Origin: Ceratotherium simum simum
Lineage: Eukaryota; Chordata; Mammalia; Perissodactyla; Rhinocerotidae
Length of the DNA stretch: 64,000 bases
Assembly (NCBI RefSeq): GCF_000283155.1
Contig: NW_004454178.1
Span: 24,031,800-24,095,799, forward strand
Reading direction: 5' to 3'
In this document: one piece after another, positions 22,901-34,871 of the stretch
How positions within the stretch are numbered: the stretch's first letter is position 1
Layout: every line of letters starts with the position of its first letter
The notes under the pieces: generated by a model
The model's input: only the letters and a program-made list of their open reading frames with translations
Database searches by the model: none
Told to the model about the DNA's origin: nothing
Made by a program: the position numbers and the translations under genes

Positions 22901-23600
22901 CTCGAGAATTTATTGAGTGGGAGGGAGCATGGACATGGAGGGAAAGTACCTAGTTTCCAAAAACGCGTTTTGTCATCAAGAAAACCAGTGAGAAATTTAG
23001 CGGATAGTGCAAGGTTGATTAAATATTTTTCTCCAGACACTGCAATTCCTTCAGGGGCTTCCTTATAGAATATCTGTAGCTTAATAAGCCCCAGAAGAGG
23101 GCAAATGGCTTGTTACTGAGTTTAATTAATCAACAGGCATCTTATCCCCCCTAAGGGACTTTAAAACCTTGGAAGAAGGATCCAATGAACGATAAAGCAC
23201 CATGAAAACACCATGCCTGCAACTTCTCTAGGACACATCTCTTCAGCACATCTGGGAAGCTTTTAAAAATTTCAGAAAGCCGATTGCTCATAATAGTCAC
23301 ACGAGATACCTGGAGGGCGTGGTGACCGCTGTCAATTGAGAAAAGAGTGACAGTGTTAGAGAATAACCATACTTCCCAGGATTCACGCCTCAACACAACT
23401 TTCACTCCAAAGAATGACCAGGGCATTACCCACTACCTTCTAGGAGAGTGGCCAATTTCCCTCTCGCGTAGTTTAGTAAAGAGAGAATCTAGTGATTTCA
23501 GACTGTTCCTTTGCCCGGATTAGCCTTCACCTTGGCCTCTGACCTTGTGGACCCAGCTACCCGAGTGCCCTCCTTGGCTCGAACTGCCCCCGCCTTCCCT
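19996..23600. other. Mostly unassigned intergenic sequence
   Basis: Landmarks are few: a possible minus-strand L2 scrap near 20640-20700, an L2 terminus-like scrap at about 21000-21100 ending in GAATGAATGAATG, and a short poly(A) near 22109. The segment 22310-22440 is repeat-free and homeodomain-motif-rich (several ATTA/TAAT). No gene was recognised. Confidence 0.5.
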
Positions 23601-23609
23601 CATCATCTC

Positions 23610-23825
23610 TATTGCACGCCGTGGCCAATGTGGCAGCCAAGAGCCACCTGTGGTTATTAAAATTTACATTAATGAAAATAAAACAAATGCAGTTCGTCAG
23701 TTGCACCAGTCTCATTTAAAGTGCTCAGTGGCCACACGTGGATGGTGGCTGTCCCACTCGGACAGTGTAGATTTAGAGGACACTTCCTTCACCTCAGACA
23801 GTCCTATTGGGTAGCACTGCTCCAC
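23610..23825 (+). mobile_element. hAT-superfamily MITE, Arthur/Tip100-like
   Basis: GCCACCTGTGGTTATTAAAA, then CATTTAAAGTGCTCAGTGGC, CACACGTGGATGGTGGCTGT and TCCTATTGGGTAGCACTGCT follow the order of the widespread hAT MITE with AAGTGCTCAATAGCCACATG near its end. The family name is from memory. Confidence 0.55.
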
Positions 23826-24303
23826 ACTGTCCACACTGCAAGTCCCCAGCCTCGGATGGATACAAACAGCCTGCATCCCTTCCCAGATAGGCTAGTTGCC
23901 ACTGGAGAAAAATCACAGAACTGTGTGGACTCGTGCCAGTCAAAAGGATGGCTTTTAATCTAGGTAGGTCCCCTGGGCACTTGGCAACTGTCCTTCTTCC
24001 GAAACCTCTCTCTCCCTTCCCTGCCAGGTGTCCTCAGCCCTCCCTGGGTCCTCAAACTCCTATTCCAGCCCCTATCTCCTAACTCAGACAACCTTGTCTG
24101 TTACATACTGGAGAAAGCCCGGATGGAAGGAAGGGCTTCCCCTTCATTTCCTTCCCAGCACCCACAACCACACACACGCACACATCTTCTTTCTTCCCAG
24201 GAAACCTTACTTCTTGCTTCTCGCTCCTGACCCTCCAGCCCAGTCATGGACTTTGTCCGTCGCGGTTCTTTCTAAATGTGCTGGTTAGCCTGTTTAGCCT
24301 CTC

Positions 24304-24756
24304 TGTTAGTTTCTTCGGGCTCCCGTAACAAAGCACCACAAACTGGTATTTGAAAACAACAGAAATGTATTGTCTCAAAGTCCTGGTGGCTAGAAGTCCG
24401 ACATCAAGGTGCCAGCAGGGCCACGCTCTCCCTGGAGGCTCCCGGAGAGAATCTGTCCCACGTCTTTCTCTTAGCTGCAATCCTTGGCCGCAATCCTGGC
24501 ATCCCTTGGCTTGTAGATGCATCACTCTGATCGTCTATCTTTACCCCGTGCTCTCCCTGTGTGTCTGGCTCCACACAGCTGTCTTCTTATAAGGACTCCA
24601 GTCGTATGGCATTAGGGCCTGCTCCACTCCAGAATGACTTCATCTTAACTAATTACATCTGTAACGACCCCATTTCTAAACAAGGTCACATTCTGAGGTT
24701 CTAGGGGTTAGGACTTCAACATATCTTTTTTGGGAAGACACAATTCACCCATAACA
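24304..24756 (-). mobile_element. ERVL-MaLR solo LTR (MLT1-like), antisense
   Basis: Read on the plus strand it starts TGTTAGTTTC, passes GTAACAAAGCACCACAAACT, AGAAATGTATTGTCTCAAAG, TTCTTATAAGGACTCCAGTC and ACTAATTACATCTGTAACGA, and ends ATAACA. This is the reverse complement of an MLT1-type LTR with TG...CA ends. No clean 5-bp target duplication was found (CTCTC versus TCCCC). Confidence 0.85.
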
Positions 24757-25659
24757 TCCCCCAAATCCATCATCTCCTCTGCTCTGTGCCCCAGGACATG
24801 ACCCCTACAGCCTGGCCCCTTCTTGGTGCATTCTTGCCCTCCATCCTTGGTTGGGTTTGTCTCCAGGAGCCTCTAGGAGGAGATCAGATAGTGAAAGGAG
24901 GAAGGAGGCTTCAGGCCTTTCTTCCCGTCCCTCCCTGCATTGATGCTGTGGTTCCAGCAGCACCATGTCCCCTAATACATATCCTCTGTTGGTCACCTTC
25001 CCATCCACGGTTCCTGTTCTTACTTGAGGTGGGTATTGCTGTTTCTTTCTCTCTCCGTTCAGGATTGAGCGTTTAACGACTTTGTCCCTGGGTGTCTCTG
25101 CATGTGTTTTGGTTTTCTTAATGATGCCCACAGTTCTCTCAATAAAGTCCCTCCACAATCCCAGGGGAGCCTGCCGTATGCTTTTGGTTAGATCTTGTAA
25201 GTGCATCATACTCCAGCCACGCACTACTTCCCCTCTCCCACAAAAGCAGTCCCGGGTCCCTCATACACCACACATGCTCTTCACCAAAAACGAAAAAAAA
25301 CAAAATTTGAAAATCTTCCCCGGATGCTTGGTCCCCCTCACACCGCTACTGTTTCTGCCCTTCACCCCAAGCCTCTTGAAGCGCTATTGACTCTTGCTAT
25401 GTCCAAGGTCTACCGTCCCATTGGCTCCTTCCAGCCACATAGCCTGCTTTGTCCTATTGCTTTCCACTCGAGAATGGCCCCACCAATACGGCCTCCCCAG
25501 GAAGCGGCTCCTTGACATGGTGCTTCACTGGGGGTCGCCTACTGCCCCCGTGCTTCTCCACGGTTTGTCCCTCTCCACCACCTTGATTTGCCTTCTTGTC
25601 CTCTCCACCTCATGTGCATCCTGTTTTCCTGCAGAGTTCCTTGTTGTCCTTGGGTGACA

Positions 25660-26049
25660 TGTTACTCTGCTAGGGCTGCCATAACAAAGTACCACAGACT
25701 GGGTGGCTTAAACAACAGTCGTGTATTTCCTCACAGTTCTTGAGGCTGGAATTCCAGATCAAGGTGCCGGCAGGATTGGTTTCTGCTAAAGCCCCTCTCC
25801 TTGACTTCTTGCCGTGTCCTCACGTGGCCTTTCCTCCGTGCATGCACATCCCTGGCGTCCCTCTATGCGTCCACATTTCCTCTTCTTATATGGACACCAG
25901 GCAGATTGGAGTAGGGTCCACTCTAATGGCCTTATTTTAACTTGATCACCTCTTTAAAGGTCCTATCTCCAAATGCAGTTACATTCTGAGGTAGTAGGGG
26001 TTAGGGCTTCAAAGTATGAATTTGGGCATCACATTTCACCTATAATACA
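25660..26049 (-). mobile_element. ERVL-MaLR solo LTR (MLT1-like), antisense
   Basis: It begins TGTTACTCTGCTAGGGCTGC and continues CATAACAAAGTACCACAGAC, TGGGTGGCTTAAACAACAGT, TCTTATATGGACACCAGGCA, then GGGTTAGGGCTTCAAAGTAT and a CACCTATAATACA end. Target duplication is not clean. L2-like sequence lies to its right. Confidence 0.85.
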
Positions 26050-26059
26050 TGATCTTATC

Positions 26060-26710
26060 ATATGTTGGCTCCAAATGCCATCAGTGGGTCAATGGACTCC
26101 TCGTTCCCTGCATCCAGTCTAGACTTCTCATCTGAGATCCAGATCTGAGTGCTTACCTGCTCTCTGGGCGGCTTTGAGGTGACTTCTCAGGAACTCAAGC
26201 AAATCAGCCTGCCCATGCTGTCCTTTCCTCTACCCATCCACACTTGTCCTCCTATGTTCCCACCTTATTAACAGCTGCATCATGGTCCAGTTGCCCCCAA
26301 GCCAGAAACCTGTGGGTCTGGAAATTCTTGGCCTCATCCTGCATGTCTGGCCCTCACGAGATGTTCACAGACAGTTCTTTCTCTATCTCCACCACCTCCG
26401 CCTTGGTTCAGGGGGTCATTGTTTGGACTATCGTATCAACTTTCCCACCAGCCTCATTCCCTCCAAGCTTCCTCTCCTCCAAAATGTCACCAGAAAGACC
26501 TTTCTGAAATGCATGTTTGAGCATTTCACAGCTACATTTAAAATCCTCAAGGATGCCTCTTCACTTACAGGAACAAGTTCAAACTCCTCTTTTAGGCACT
26601 TCTGCAACTTCCTTAGCAGAAACTACATGCTTCCTTATCTCTCTGTGCCAAGGTGCCCACCTTTAAGCTACATGGTTGGCTGGTACCTCCATTTGAGACT
26701 CTGATGCCCT
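26060..26710 (+). mobile_element. L2 LINE fragment, sense
   Basis: The order AGCCAGAAACCTGTGGGTCT, GCCTCATCCTGCATG, CTCTATCTCCACCACCTCCG, AAAGACCTTTCTGAAATGCA, TTTAAAATCCTCAAGGATGC and GGAACAAGTTCAAACTCCTC matches the L2 3' region in sense orientation. The LTR at 25660-26049 adjoins it. Whether the sequence left of that LTR (about 25340-25655) is the same L2 copy is unclear. Confidence 0.75.
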
Positions 26711-27471
26711 ATGAAACTCTACCACGTGCTTGAACCTGTCCCCTCAGAGTCTCCAGCAGGTACCGTGGTCCTTGCACTCAGTCAGTGCTCAGCAGAAATG
26801 TCATATATACACGACCCTGCTTTGTCCTGACAGATAGGACCTTCCATCCTCATCCTAGGTCCACTGGTCCTCAGCCTCATTGTGGGCCACTGGTGGTGTC
26901 CCCATCTGCCTCCAACCCTTGGAGTTGAGATGCTCCTCCTAGGCTTCCTCTGGGCACTGATTAGAAGAGGAGGGACAACAGCTCTGTACTGAGGGCATCT
27001 TTTCTGGGCCTGACTGCCTAGTGAAGGCCTTCAGGGCACGAGCTCTGCCCTTGACTCTGGGTCCCTTCTGAGATTGCCTCTGACCTAAGAGGGCTGGCCA
27101 GGCTCAGCACAGTGGCCCCATGTAACCTCCAAACCTATAGTTTGCCCCTTGCTTGGGCAGGAGTGGGCCCCATTGCCTCCCACCTTGGCTGGGCCTCCTT
27201 AAATGTATCCTGGGATCTTTCAATGGACTCAGCCCTCAGACTGAGGACACCGAGCTCAGGCTTCACTTACTCACCTGCTTTCAGGCCCCATGGCAGACAC
27301 CTCCACAGAACAGTGAATGTCACAGACTTGTCCCTGCCTGCGGTGCTCACAGCATGAACTCCTCATTTTCTCACTTTCCTAGAAAAGGGCCCTACACCTT
27401 GGCCTCCTGCCCCCTTTCCTTTGGCCCTCTAAGGTCTTCAACTCATACTCTGTGGCTTTGGGCTAGAGCAC
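26711..27471. other. Unassigned sequence between L2 and MaLR LTR
   Basis: C/T-rich sequence that may continue the L2 body. No gene was recognised. Confidence 0.45.
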
Positions 27472-27864
27472 TATCTTAGTCAACTTCAGCTGTCATAAGA
27501 AAGTATGCAGATGAGGCGGACAACAGACAGCAGACAATTATCTTTTCACAGTTCTGGAGGCCAGAAGTCCAAGATCAAGGTGCCAGCAAATTCAGTTTCT
27601 GGTCAGGACCCAGTTCCTGGCTTGTAGACAGCCGCCTTTCTCTGTGACCTCATGTGGCCTTTCTTTTATGCATGTGGGGAGAGAGGCAGAGAAAGAGAGA
27701 GCTCTCTGGTGTGTCTTCCTCTTCTTATGAGGCGACAGTCCTATCAGATTGGGGCCCCACCCTTACGAATAACCTCCCTAAAGACCCTGTCTCCAAATAT
27801 AGTCATATTGGGGGTTAGGGCTTCAACATATGAAATTTGGGAGAACACAATTCAGTTCATAGCC
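27472..27864 (-). mobile_element. ERVL-MaLR solo LTR (MLT1), antisense
   Basis: CAGTTCTGGAGGCCAGAAGT, AGATCAAGGTGCCAGCAAAT, TCCTCTTCTTATGAGGCGAC, ACCTCCCTAAAGACCCTGTC, GGGGTTAGGGCTTCAACATA and ACAATTCAGTTCATAGCC give a nearly full-length reverse-strand MLT1 LTR. Confidence 0.9.
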
Positions 27865-27869
27865 AAGGC

Positions 27870-28090
27870 ATTCTGGCACTCAGGGATGTGGAAGGGGTAC
27901 TCAGGATGCTGCACTGGGCCAGGAGCCCAAGGAGCGGCTTTCTAGAACCAGCTCTGCCCCTTCTCAGCTGGGGGACCTCAGCCAAGTCCATCGACCTGTC
28001 TGACCTGCTGGAATGTGCCCTGTTTACCCCACGGGGCTGGGCTAATGACAAAGGAGACAGGGCTTATGGTGAGAGGTAAAGTGCCCGACC
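27870..28090 (+). mobile_element. MIR SINE, sense, diverged
   Basis: ACCAGCTCTGCCCCTTCTCA then GCTGGGGGACCTCAGCCAAG, TCGACCTGTCTGACCTGCTG and GGGCTTATGGTGAGAGGTAA keep MIR core order with extra GC. Confidence 0.6.
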
Positions 28091-28099
28091 CATGGGAAG

Positions 28100-30290
28100 A
28101 ATTGCTACACATCCCACATCATTTTTGAAAGTGAAATCTGGTGACAACAATGTGGAAACAGGGTGAAATCACCAGGAAAACAGACTTGTTGCTGCAATAA
28201 CATTTCTTTCAAGAAAACCTTGTCCCTAGAGGCAGGGCTTGGTTGCTGACATTCAAATACCTTCCATTTCCAGTGAAAACAGTTCTTTTTTCCTAGTTGA
28301 CTAGAAGCTTAATAATATTACCATCTAATGAATTCCAGATGAGAGATCTGAAATACTGGGGCTGTGAGCCTGTTCTGGACGTTCCTCGGCCTCGCTAGTC
28401 TCACATGGGAAGTGTCTTGACATTCCTGCAAGCTAAACAAGAGATAAAACTCAAATTTTAGCCTTTTTAAAAAAAATCATAGGCTCCAGTAATAGATGTC
28501 ACCGACATTTTTGGTTCTTGACATTATTTAGTGAGTCTTCTAACAGAAATGAAAGGCCTCTGAGAATCCCACATACCCCAAGAGCTACGCTCTATCCTTA
28601 AGCTTGTTTTGCATTTTGTTTTCTGGAATAATCTCAAACGATGTAATGTCTCCATTTCTCATCAAGTCCTATGAGAAAGATGTCAGGTTTGCCTGCATGG
28701 TGTGATTCTGCCATGTTATAACACAATTTTATATTTTGTTATAATAAAAACACCCAGTCACCCAGAGGTATGTTGAAGGCTGAGCATAGGGGGATCCGAC
28801 TAACATTGATTACAGAAACACAGGGAAGTTCAGATTCATGGTGGCTGCCCCATGTTTTAGCAAGGATCCCAGGGGAGGGTGTGGAGTCTGGGTCTCAGCT
28901 GGGCCTGCTTTTCAGGTAGCTGTGGACTCTAGGCAGGTCCCATGGAGGCCACCTCAGTTTCCTTTCCTGTGAACAAGGTAGATTGCATTAAGTCAATGCT
29001 GCTGCAACATTTTTTAGACATATAAACTTTTGTTCAGATGAAATGAAACATGGGCAAATATAGAAAAATCCAAGCTGCTCTGGTTAAGGTGGAAGTCAGG
29101 AGAGCGAGGCTTCCCTTTTCCCCACATCCACCTGGGACCCCCCGGCACTGCTGTAGAACAATGATGCACAAACGATTGAACCAGCTCACGTCTAAGACCC
29201 AGTCAAGTTATCAGCTTCTACACTGATGCTTTGAATGTTCAATGATCAAGAGGACTACCTTCTGCTGATGTTTCATCATGACAAATCACCCAATGACTCC
29301 CCATTAATTTTATTTCAATGAATGATAAATGATTACACCTCCATATCACTTATTCGAACTAGTTCATTAATTGAAATAATAACGCAGGTGATGGTAAAAT
29401 AATCAATAGTGCCATGGCTGATTGCATTTTCCAAAGATATTTGCAGTAATATAATCCAATGTGTGTTCTTTTGCAGCATGACTTTGTCACTCTCCCATGA
29501 CGAGTGGGGTCTGTGTCCTGTCAGTGACATACCTATGGGAAGTCCTTGTTATTTATTACCTATGGTAATGCCAACATTATTTTCCAGCTCAGCTGCAGAA
29601 TTTCTCTCCTATTTTGAAAGATAATTCAGTGGGAATTTTTAAGGGTGGAGGGGGATGAAGTCCATGGGCTCAAATGGCCATCTTTAAATGCAAGACATAG
29701 AGCCAAATTTTAATTAATCCCAGCCACTTTCTTAGCTCCTGACTTATATACTTTCTCACTTTTGCTTGGTATTTAAAAAAAAATCAAGTCATTGTGTATA
29801 TTTGTAACCTACTTCGGACTTATTGTAGAAAGAAATGGGGAAATAAGCAAAATAATGAATAACTCGATCAACATTGTCCCTCATTTGTTTGCGTTGGGCT
29901 GGATTTTCAAAATAAAACAAAGTTTTTAGATGACAGCTCCTTGATGAGATCTTACTAAACAAGAGACGAGCCCGGAATGTGGGTGGGAAAGACCTATGCT
30001 CCCAGGCCATGGAGCTAGAATTCTGAGATATGGAAGAAGGCACAGTTTCTTTGTGCCATCAGATCTCCCATGTCTCATCCGGTTCCTACAGTCTGACGAG
30101 GGCTTGTTATTCACCATCTCAGGCCTTCAAGGTCACCTTGCAAGACTGCATCCTTGTGACCTCTCACATCAACATGCCTGGGGTGAGGCCACTGGCATTG
30201 GGGTGTGGGTCTGATTAATTCCTAGGCCATCTTTTCTTTACGGTACAGCGGGATGGGTTTTCTTTTGATGTGACCTGGGATGAGTTAGAA
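28100..30290. other. Largely repeat-free intergenic segment
   Basis: Apart from a MIR scrap near 28915-29000 (GGCAGGTCCC..CTCAGTTTCC) I see no interspersed repeat. The stretch includes the homeodomain-rich block listed at 29221-29640. Confidence 0.5.
29221..29640. promoter_or_regulatory. Candidate conserved non-coding enhancer
   Basis: AT-rich and repeat-free, with a dense set of homeodomain cores: ATTAAT at 29303, GATTACA-type at 29331, ATTAATTGAAATAAT at 29367-29381. It also has an AATCAAT PBX/HOX-type site near 29401, an E-box CAGGTG at 29385-29390, and TGACAAATC near 29279. The composition resembles developmental enhancers found in gene deserts. This is inference, since no conservation data are available here. 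Confidence 0.3.
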
Positions 30291-30304
30291 AGAGACGGTT
30301 TGTG

Positions 30305-30475
30305 GCTGGCTGACGGAGGCAAAGACTTATAGAGCCCTTATTCATGGCCAGGTGCTCTTCTACGTGCTTTATGTACGAATACATGTAATATTACAAAAGA
30401 ACCGAAAACCAACTCCTTCACCATCATGGAGCCCCAAGCACCCAGGTGGCTTAATTTAGAAAACGGGAGAGTGAT
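30305..30475 (-). mobile_element. MIR SINE, antisense, diverged
   Basis: CCTTATTCATGGCCAGGTGC, TCTTCTACGTGCTTTATGTA then AATACATGTAATATTACAAA and TTAGAAAACGGGAGAGTGAT follow reverse-strand MIR order. Confidence 0.55.
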
Positions 30476-30479
30476 GCGT

Positions 30480-31790
30480 GACCAGGGCTGTTCAGGAATT
30501 TTAGCCGTATACCGTATATGCTTATTTTAGAAATTAGCCCAGGGCCAGATTTCATGTTCTTGCAAACAGAACATACCCAAAGGGTACACAAGTTGAATCC
30601 ATCGATCACCTACGGTCTTACAGGGGCAAATTTAGGAAGACAAGGTCGAGGGACTTTTTTCAGGTCACGATGATAAAAGCTACCGGCAGCTGCAACAACA
30701 CATAGAAAGTAAAGCTCCACAATGTGTCAGTCGTGACAGTAAAGAAATGAGGAGAAAAGCCATGCTTTGGGCAGAGAGCGACAGGGACAGCTGCAACCAG
30801 ACAGCCTCACTGGGGCGGAAGATGGGGGAACCCATCCGGTGCTGATGTACCACCTGAGAGCAGTGCTCTCAGTTTTGGAGTGGACATCAGGGTTTTTCGA
30901 CAAAGAAATCCTCCTGTGTTTTGGCTCCACAAACGTTTTATTAAAACAATGTCAAGTTGATAGTGAGCTTTTGGCACTGGACTTGGTTCAAATGCAAGTG
31001 GAGAGAACATGGAAGCTTAGTCGTACCTATTAGCCCTTTGAAAGCAATCCTTGCTAATGCTTCAGTCTTGTGATGTAAGCTCAGTGGAATTAGAGTTCAA
31101 CTGCTCAAAATTACATAACTAATTACCTTCAGCTTCAGTAACAATTATTCATCAGCCCAAACCTTCTAGCCTGCTTTTGGTGGTAGACCGTTTGAGTGAA
31201 CAAATTAGATCCAAATTTATTTTGGTAACCATCTCAGGCCAGCTGCACCCTGGGGCCAGGCAGGCCTCCTATTGCACACTCAGTGGTTATCAGGAGGGAT
31301 GGAGGCTGAACTGGGAAGCTATGAAGGTCACGGTGATATTGAGTTAGAGGAGCTCTTATGAAGTTGGGTCGTTCACTTGGGTCAAGCTGCGGGAATGAAG
31401 CCGGTTGAGCAGAAATATCTTTAGGTCAGGACTGAATGTGTAGCATCACTAACACCGTTGATGTTGGTGGCAGGCATGGCTTATCCGTCCTGGTTCTCTC
31501 CCCCACTGACTCTAGCAGGCCTGGCTCAAAATCCCTTTAACACAGTGCTCACAGAAGCCACCGCCAATCAGCTAGGGTTGACCTCAAAGGGGAAACTTAT
31601 TGGCCACCTTGCTCTAGGACCAGCACTAAGGAAGCCTGAGGTTGGGGTATCTCATTGGGTCAAACATAGCAACGGGGCCTGGGGACCAGACAAAGTGGCC
31701 ATTGCCTGCTGAACATGTTAGAGTCCAGTCTTGGGGTACATGGGATTGAAGCTTATTGCTACTTAACCATGTGTCTGACCATGAAGACCA
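30480..31790. other. Unassigned intergenic sequence
   Basis: No gene and no firm repeat. It contains the small candidate element at 31030-31225. Confidence 0.5.
31030..31225. promoter_or_regulatory. Candidate conserved element, SOX/homeodomain motifs
   Basis: CTAATTACCTTCAGCTTCAG followed by TAACAATTATTCATCAGCCC joins a TAATTA homeodomain site (31120-31125) to a SOX-type AACAAT (31140-31145) in a repeat-free patch. Function is inferred from motif content only. Confidence 0.25.
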
Positions 31791-31794
31791 CACG

Positions 31795-31925
31795 CCTGGT
31801 CCTCTTTCTGTATCAGACTGTGAGTTCTCCAAGGGCAGGGATGGTACCTTATTCATATCTCCACCAGCCTCACACCTACCCATGGCTTAAGGTTCTCAGG
31901 ACATGTGCATCGAGGGAACTGGAAC
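31795..31925 (+). mobile_element. L2 LINE 3' fragment, sense
   Basis: CAGACTGTGAGTTCTCCAAG GGCAGGGATGGTACCTTATT, then CATATCTCCACCAGCCTCAC match the L2 3' UTR segment about ...TGAGCTCCTTGAGGGCAGGGAC.... Confidence 0.65.
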
Positions 31926-31929
31926 AGGA

Positions 31930-33080
31930 TGAAGTGAAGAAGAGGTGAAGTGAGCAGTTTACTCAATGGAAAGCAACAAATGACTGATCTTTATTTACTA
32001 AAATTCAAATTTTCTTTATATCCTTTGGAAGGATAGTTTGGGGATAATGATTGGTTTCTGCTATGAGTGGTCACATGCATAGAAGCTAAGGGACTGCTCA
32101 CCTGCCACCTTTCTGAAGCTGCCCCCTTGCAAGGGGCTTGGTCCAGCACAGGGAAAGTCTGCAGCTAAGTAGATCTCTTAAAGCATCTCCAGAGGCCTCC
32201 AGGCTCTTGGATCAGTTACACAGACTGAAAAATCCCCTAATTGCTTCCTCTCTGTGCCTCCAATTCCCGCTAAGAGGGGTTTCGTGCTGAGTCCACATTG
32301 TGGCTCACACAGGGGGGTCCTAGGGTGGCCTGAATCCTTGGGGTCCTTCATCCTGGTCTCCTAGTTGACCTTCAGGCAGGGCTTACTCAGCATGTCATAA
32401 GAAGGTCACTGGCTTAGGTTTGCCCTTCTCCGTGCTGTCTGCTCCGCAGCCCCCGGCTCAGAAGAGTAGGACCTCATGACCCCCAGCTGCTCCATATCCT
32501 GAGCTACAAAACAACCGTGCCCCGACCCTCCAGGTTCTCCCTCCCCTCTGTGTTGCAGAGCAGGAAGCAGCCCATTTGGCCTGATGGACCTCTGTTCTGG
32601 CTCCTTGAAGGGGCAGCCTCTTCTTGGCATTGCGGTCCTCATGGGAAGGCCACAGATCATTGAACCTGAGACTCCTCGTCTACACCGGCCAAGCACTGGG
32701 CAGCCTCGCCTGGCTTGGAAACAGACCCACCCAGCCTTTGCTCATTGGTGTCCTTCTGTGGCTCCAGTGGGTGAGCTCTCTCTCCACCATCTTTGCCGGT
32801 ACCCATGGAACAGTGGGATTTAAGGAAAAATAGCCAGACCCATAGTCACGTTTTCCAATTGGTCAAGGTTCCCCGCTATTCTTCACTTGAGCTAAGATTA
32901 CAAAGACTCAGGAGGGCTGCACCTCCTCCCTGCAGGGACCTCAGCGATTCCTGTGCAGGAGTCAGGTGACTCTGAGCCGAGATGTCCCCTGGAACAGATT
33001 TCAATTGCCACAATGCCTTCTTCCAAGGGACCCAGAACTCCTCTGTATCATGGGGTGTGTGTACGTGCACATGTAGGAGG
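31930..33080. other. Unassigned intergenic sequence
   Basis: No gene or clear repeat. The open frames present are short and overlap on both strands. Confidence 0.5.
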
Positions 33081-33129
33081 TGGGCCACCAAACTGGGTGG
33101 AGGAGGGAAGTGATGTCTTGGAGGACGTG

Positions 33130-33250
33130 TTTCCAATGCTGGGCTGGGTACTTGATGTTTGTTCATTGGGCCCCTCTCAGCGTTATGGTCCCTGTGTACA
33201 GATGCGGAGGCTGGGCTTGCCTGCAGGCACACAGCTGGTCTGGGGTGGGC
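33130..33250 (-). mobile_element. MIR SINE, antisense, diverged
   Basis: CAATGCTGGGCTGGGTACTT, then CCCTGTGTACAGATGCGGAG, GCTGGGCTTGCCTGCAGGCA and CACAGCTGGTCTGG keep the reverse MIR core (acagatgagg..., ...cacacagctggt). Confidence 0.55.
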
Positions 33251-34495
33251 TGGGAGGGAGCCCGGATGGCCTGGCTGTAGGCACGGGCTGCCCTTGCCAT
33301 GCCTCTCCTCAGCCCACCTGCAGCTCTTCAAGTAAGGCAGAGGCCACTTAATGTGCAACAAATCTCCTGTCCCCAACTGCAGCTGCTCCTCAGTCCACGC
33401 TCAACTGCAAGATCTGAGTCCACTGCACCATCTGCTGGGTTTGTTTTTTCTCTAGGATTCTCTCCAAGGTTGATGTTTGCCAAGGCCACCAGCTGAGCAT
33501 CTCCCTGCCAAGGGCACATTTTACATGGCTAAAAAAGCACTTCTGCTAGAAACATACTTTTATCTCAAATAAAACAAAAACATCAACCTTTTAGAGAAGG
33601 GAATATTATTTTGGCTACTTTAAAGCCTTTGGTTTTACTTAAAATACATTTTTTGTGTATGGAGTTAGCGTGTCCAGGTGTCTATTCGGGATTTGGGGAG
33701 GAGGGGCATTTATTGTCTACAGGGTGGCATTTCTTAGCACCCACCATCTCATTCAACACTTACACAACAGTCACTTGTGCGTCTAGATCTCCTTTCCACC
33801 GACAGCATGGAATACTGGGGGCCAGCCAGGCCAGTGTGACTCGCTTACAAGTCCTTCCAAAAGCCCACCTAGGTCCTCAAGGCTTAGGATGTAAGCGCTG
33901 GGTCTGGTTGAAACTGATTTGCACCTTTTGTGCTAAACCACTCTTCCTGTACCCCATAATCACCTTTACATGTTGCCCTCGATTTTCATACAAAGCATCA
34001 TTTTATGAAGTGGCCTGATTCGGAGCATCTGCACGTTTTTATAAAACCCCTATCCCAAAATTCTAGAAGTCCATCATGCTGCTCTGTGTCCATCCCTCGA
34101 AGACGCAGGCATTACGTTCCTTCCACAGCTCTGCCTTAGGAAAAGCGCTCTTTCTCTAGGCGCACTCCCTTTAATTAGAGAATAAGGTCTGTGTGATTAT
34201 CGTGTCCTCTCTTTGTTGCAGCTGCCGGAAAGCTTGGAGCTAAGTGCTGTGCTGCGATGGGGGTCGTTTACCTCAGCTTAGGTTTTCTGGTAAGAGTATT
34301 CGCCTCCCCCGCCTTATTCTTTGACTCTTGGCTCTTTATTCTTCAGTGGTTTTTGGATTTACTGCATCTCTCTTAGTGTAAATTGCCCCAAACCTGCCCT
34401 GGAAATAGGCCACTTTCTTCTCTATCAGTGGTGTGTGCTGGGTGGTGGCTGAGACTTGACTGTCAGAGGGAGCTGAACGCTCATGCAAACGATGC
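33251..34495. other. Unassigned intergenic sequence
   Basis: No gene or repeat that I can name. Confidence 0.45.
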
Positions 34496-34499
34496 CGGC

Positions 34500-34675
34500 G
34501 TTCCAAGTGAGCACTCTGGAGTAAGACCTGATCTACCTCGGTGAGCCTCAGCTTTCTCACCTGGGAAAAAGCAGTACTCACATCATCTGCCTTTCCAGGG
34601 CCTGGTGGAAATGGGAGATGAGGTTTTTAAGTTGCCGAGCCTGGACGCACAAAGGACTCAATAAATGTTTACATC
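34500..34675 (+). mobile_element. MIR SINE, sense
   Basis: GGTGAGCCTCAGCTTTCTCA then CCTGGGAAAAAGCAGTACTC, TTCCAGGGCCTGGTGGAAAT and GGACTCAATAAATGTTTACA follow MIR right-half order. Confidence 0.7.
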
Positions 34676-34871
34676 CTCCTTCCCAGCGGCCTTGGGTTGG
34701 TCTGATCAGTGCTGGCCTCCTGGGTGTGTGACCAGCTCAGCCACACCGCCTGCGCTCAGAAGGGCTGCGTACTTGGGGTTGAATGCTCTGCGGTCACCAT
34801 CTTGAAATCCTTGATGGTTTTATCTTTCAATTTGCGTTTTGTAAGCGAAGTCTGATGGGACAATGGAGTGT

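Noticed and set aside
33423..33437. CTCF-like motif on the minus strand
   Set aside because: One core mismatch (T for C after GG) makes it much weaker than the site at 34872.
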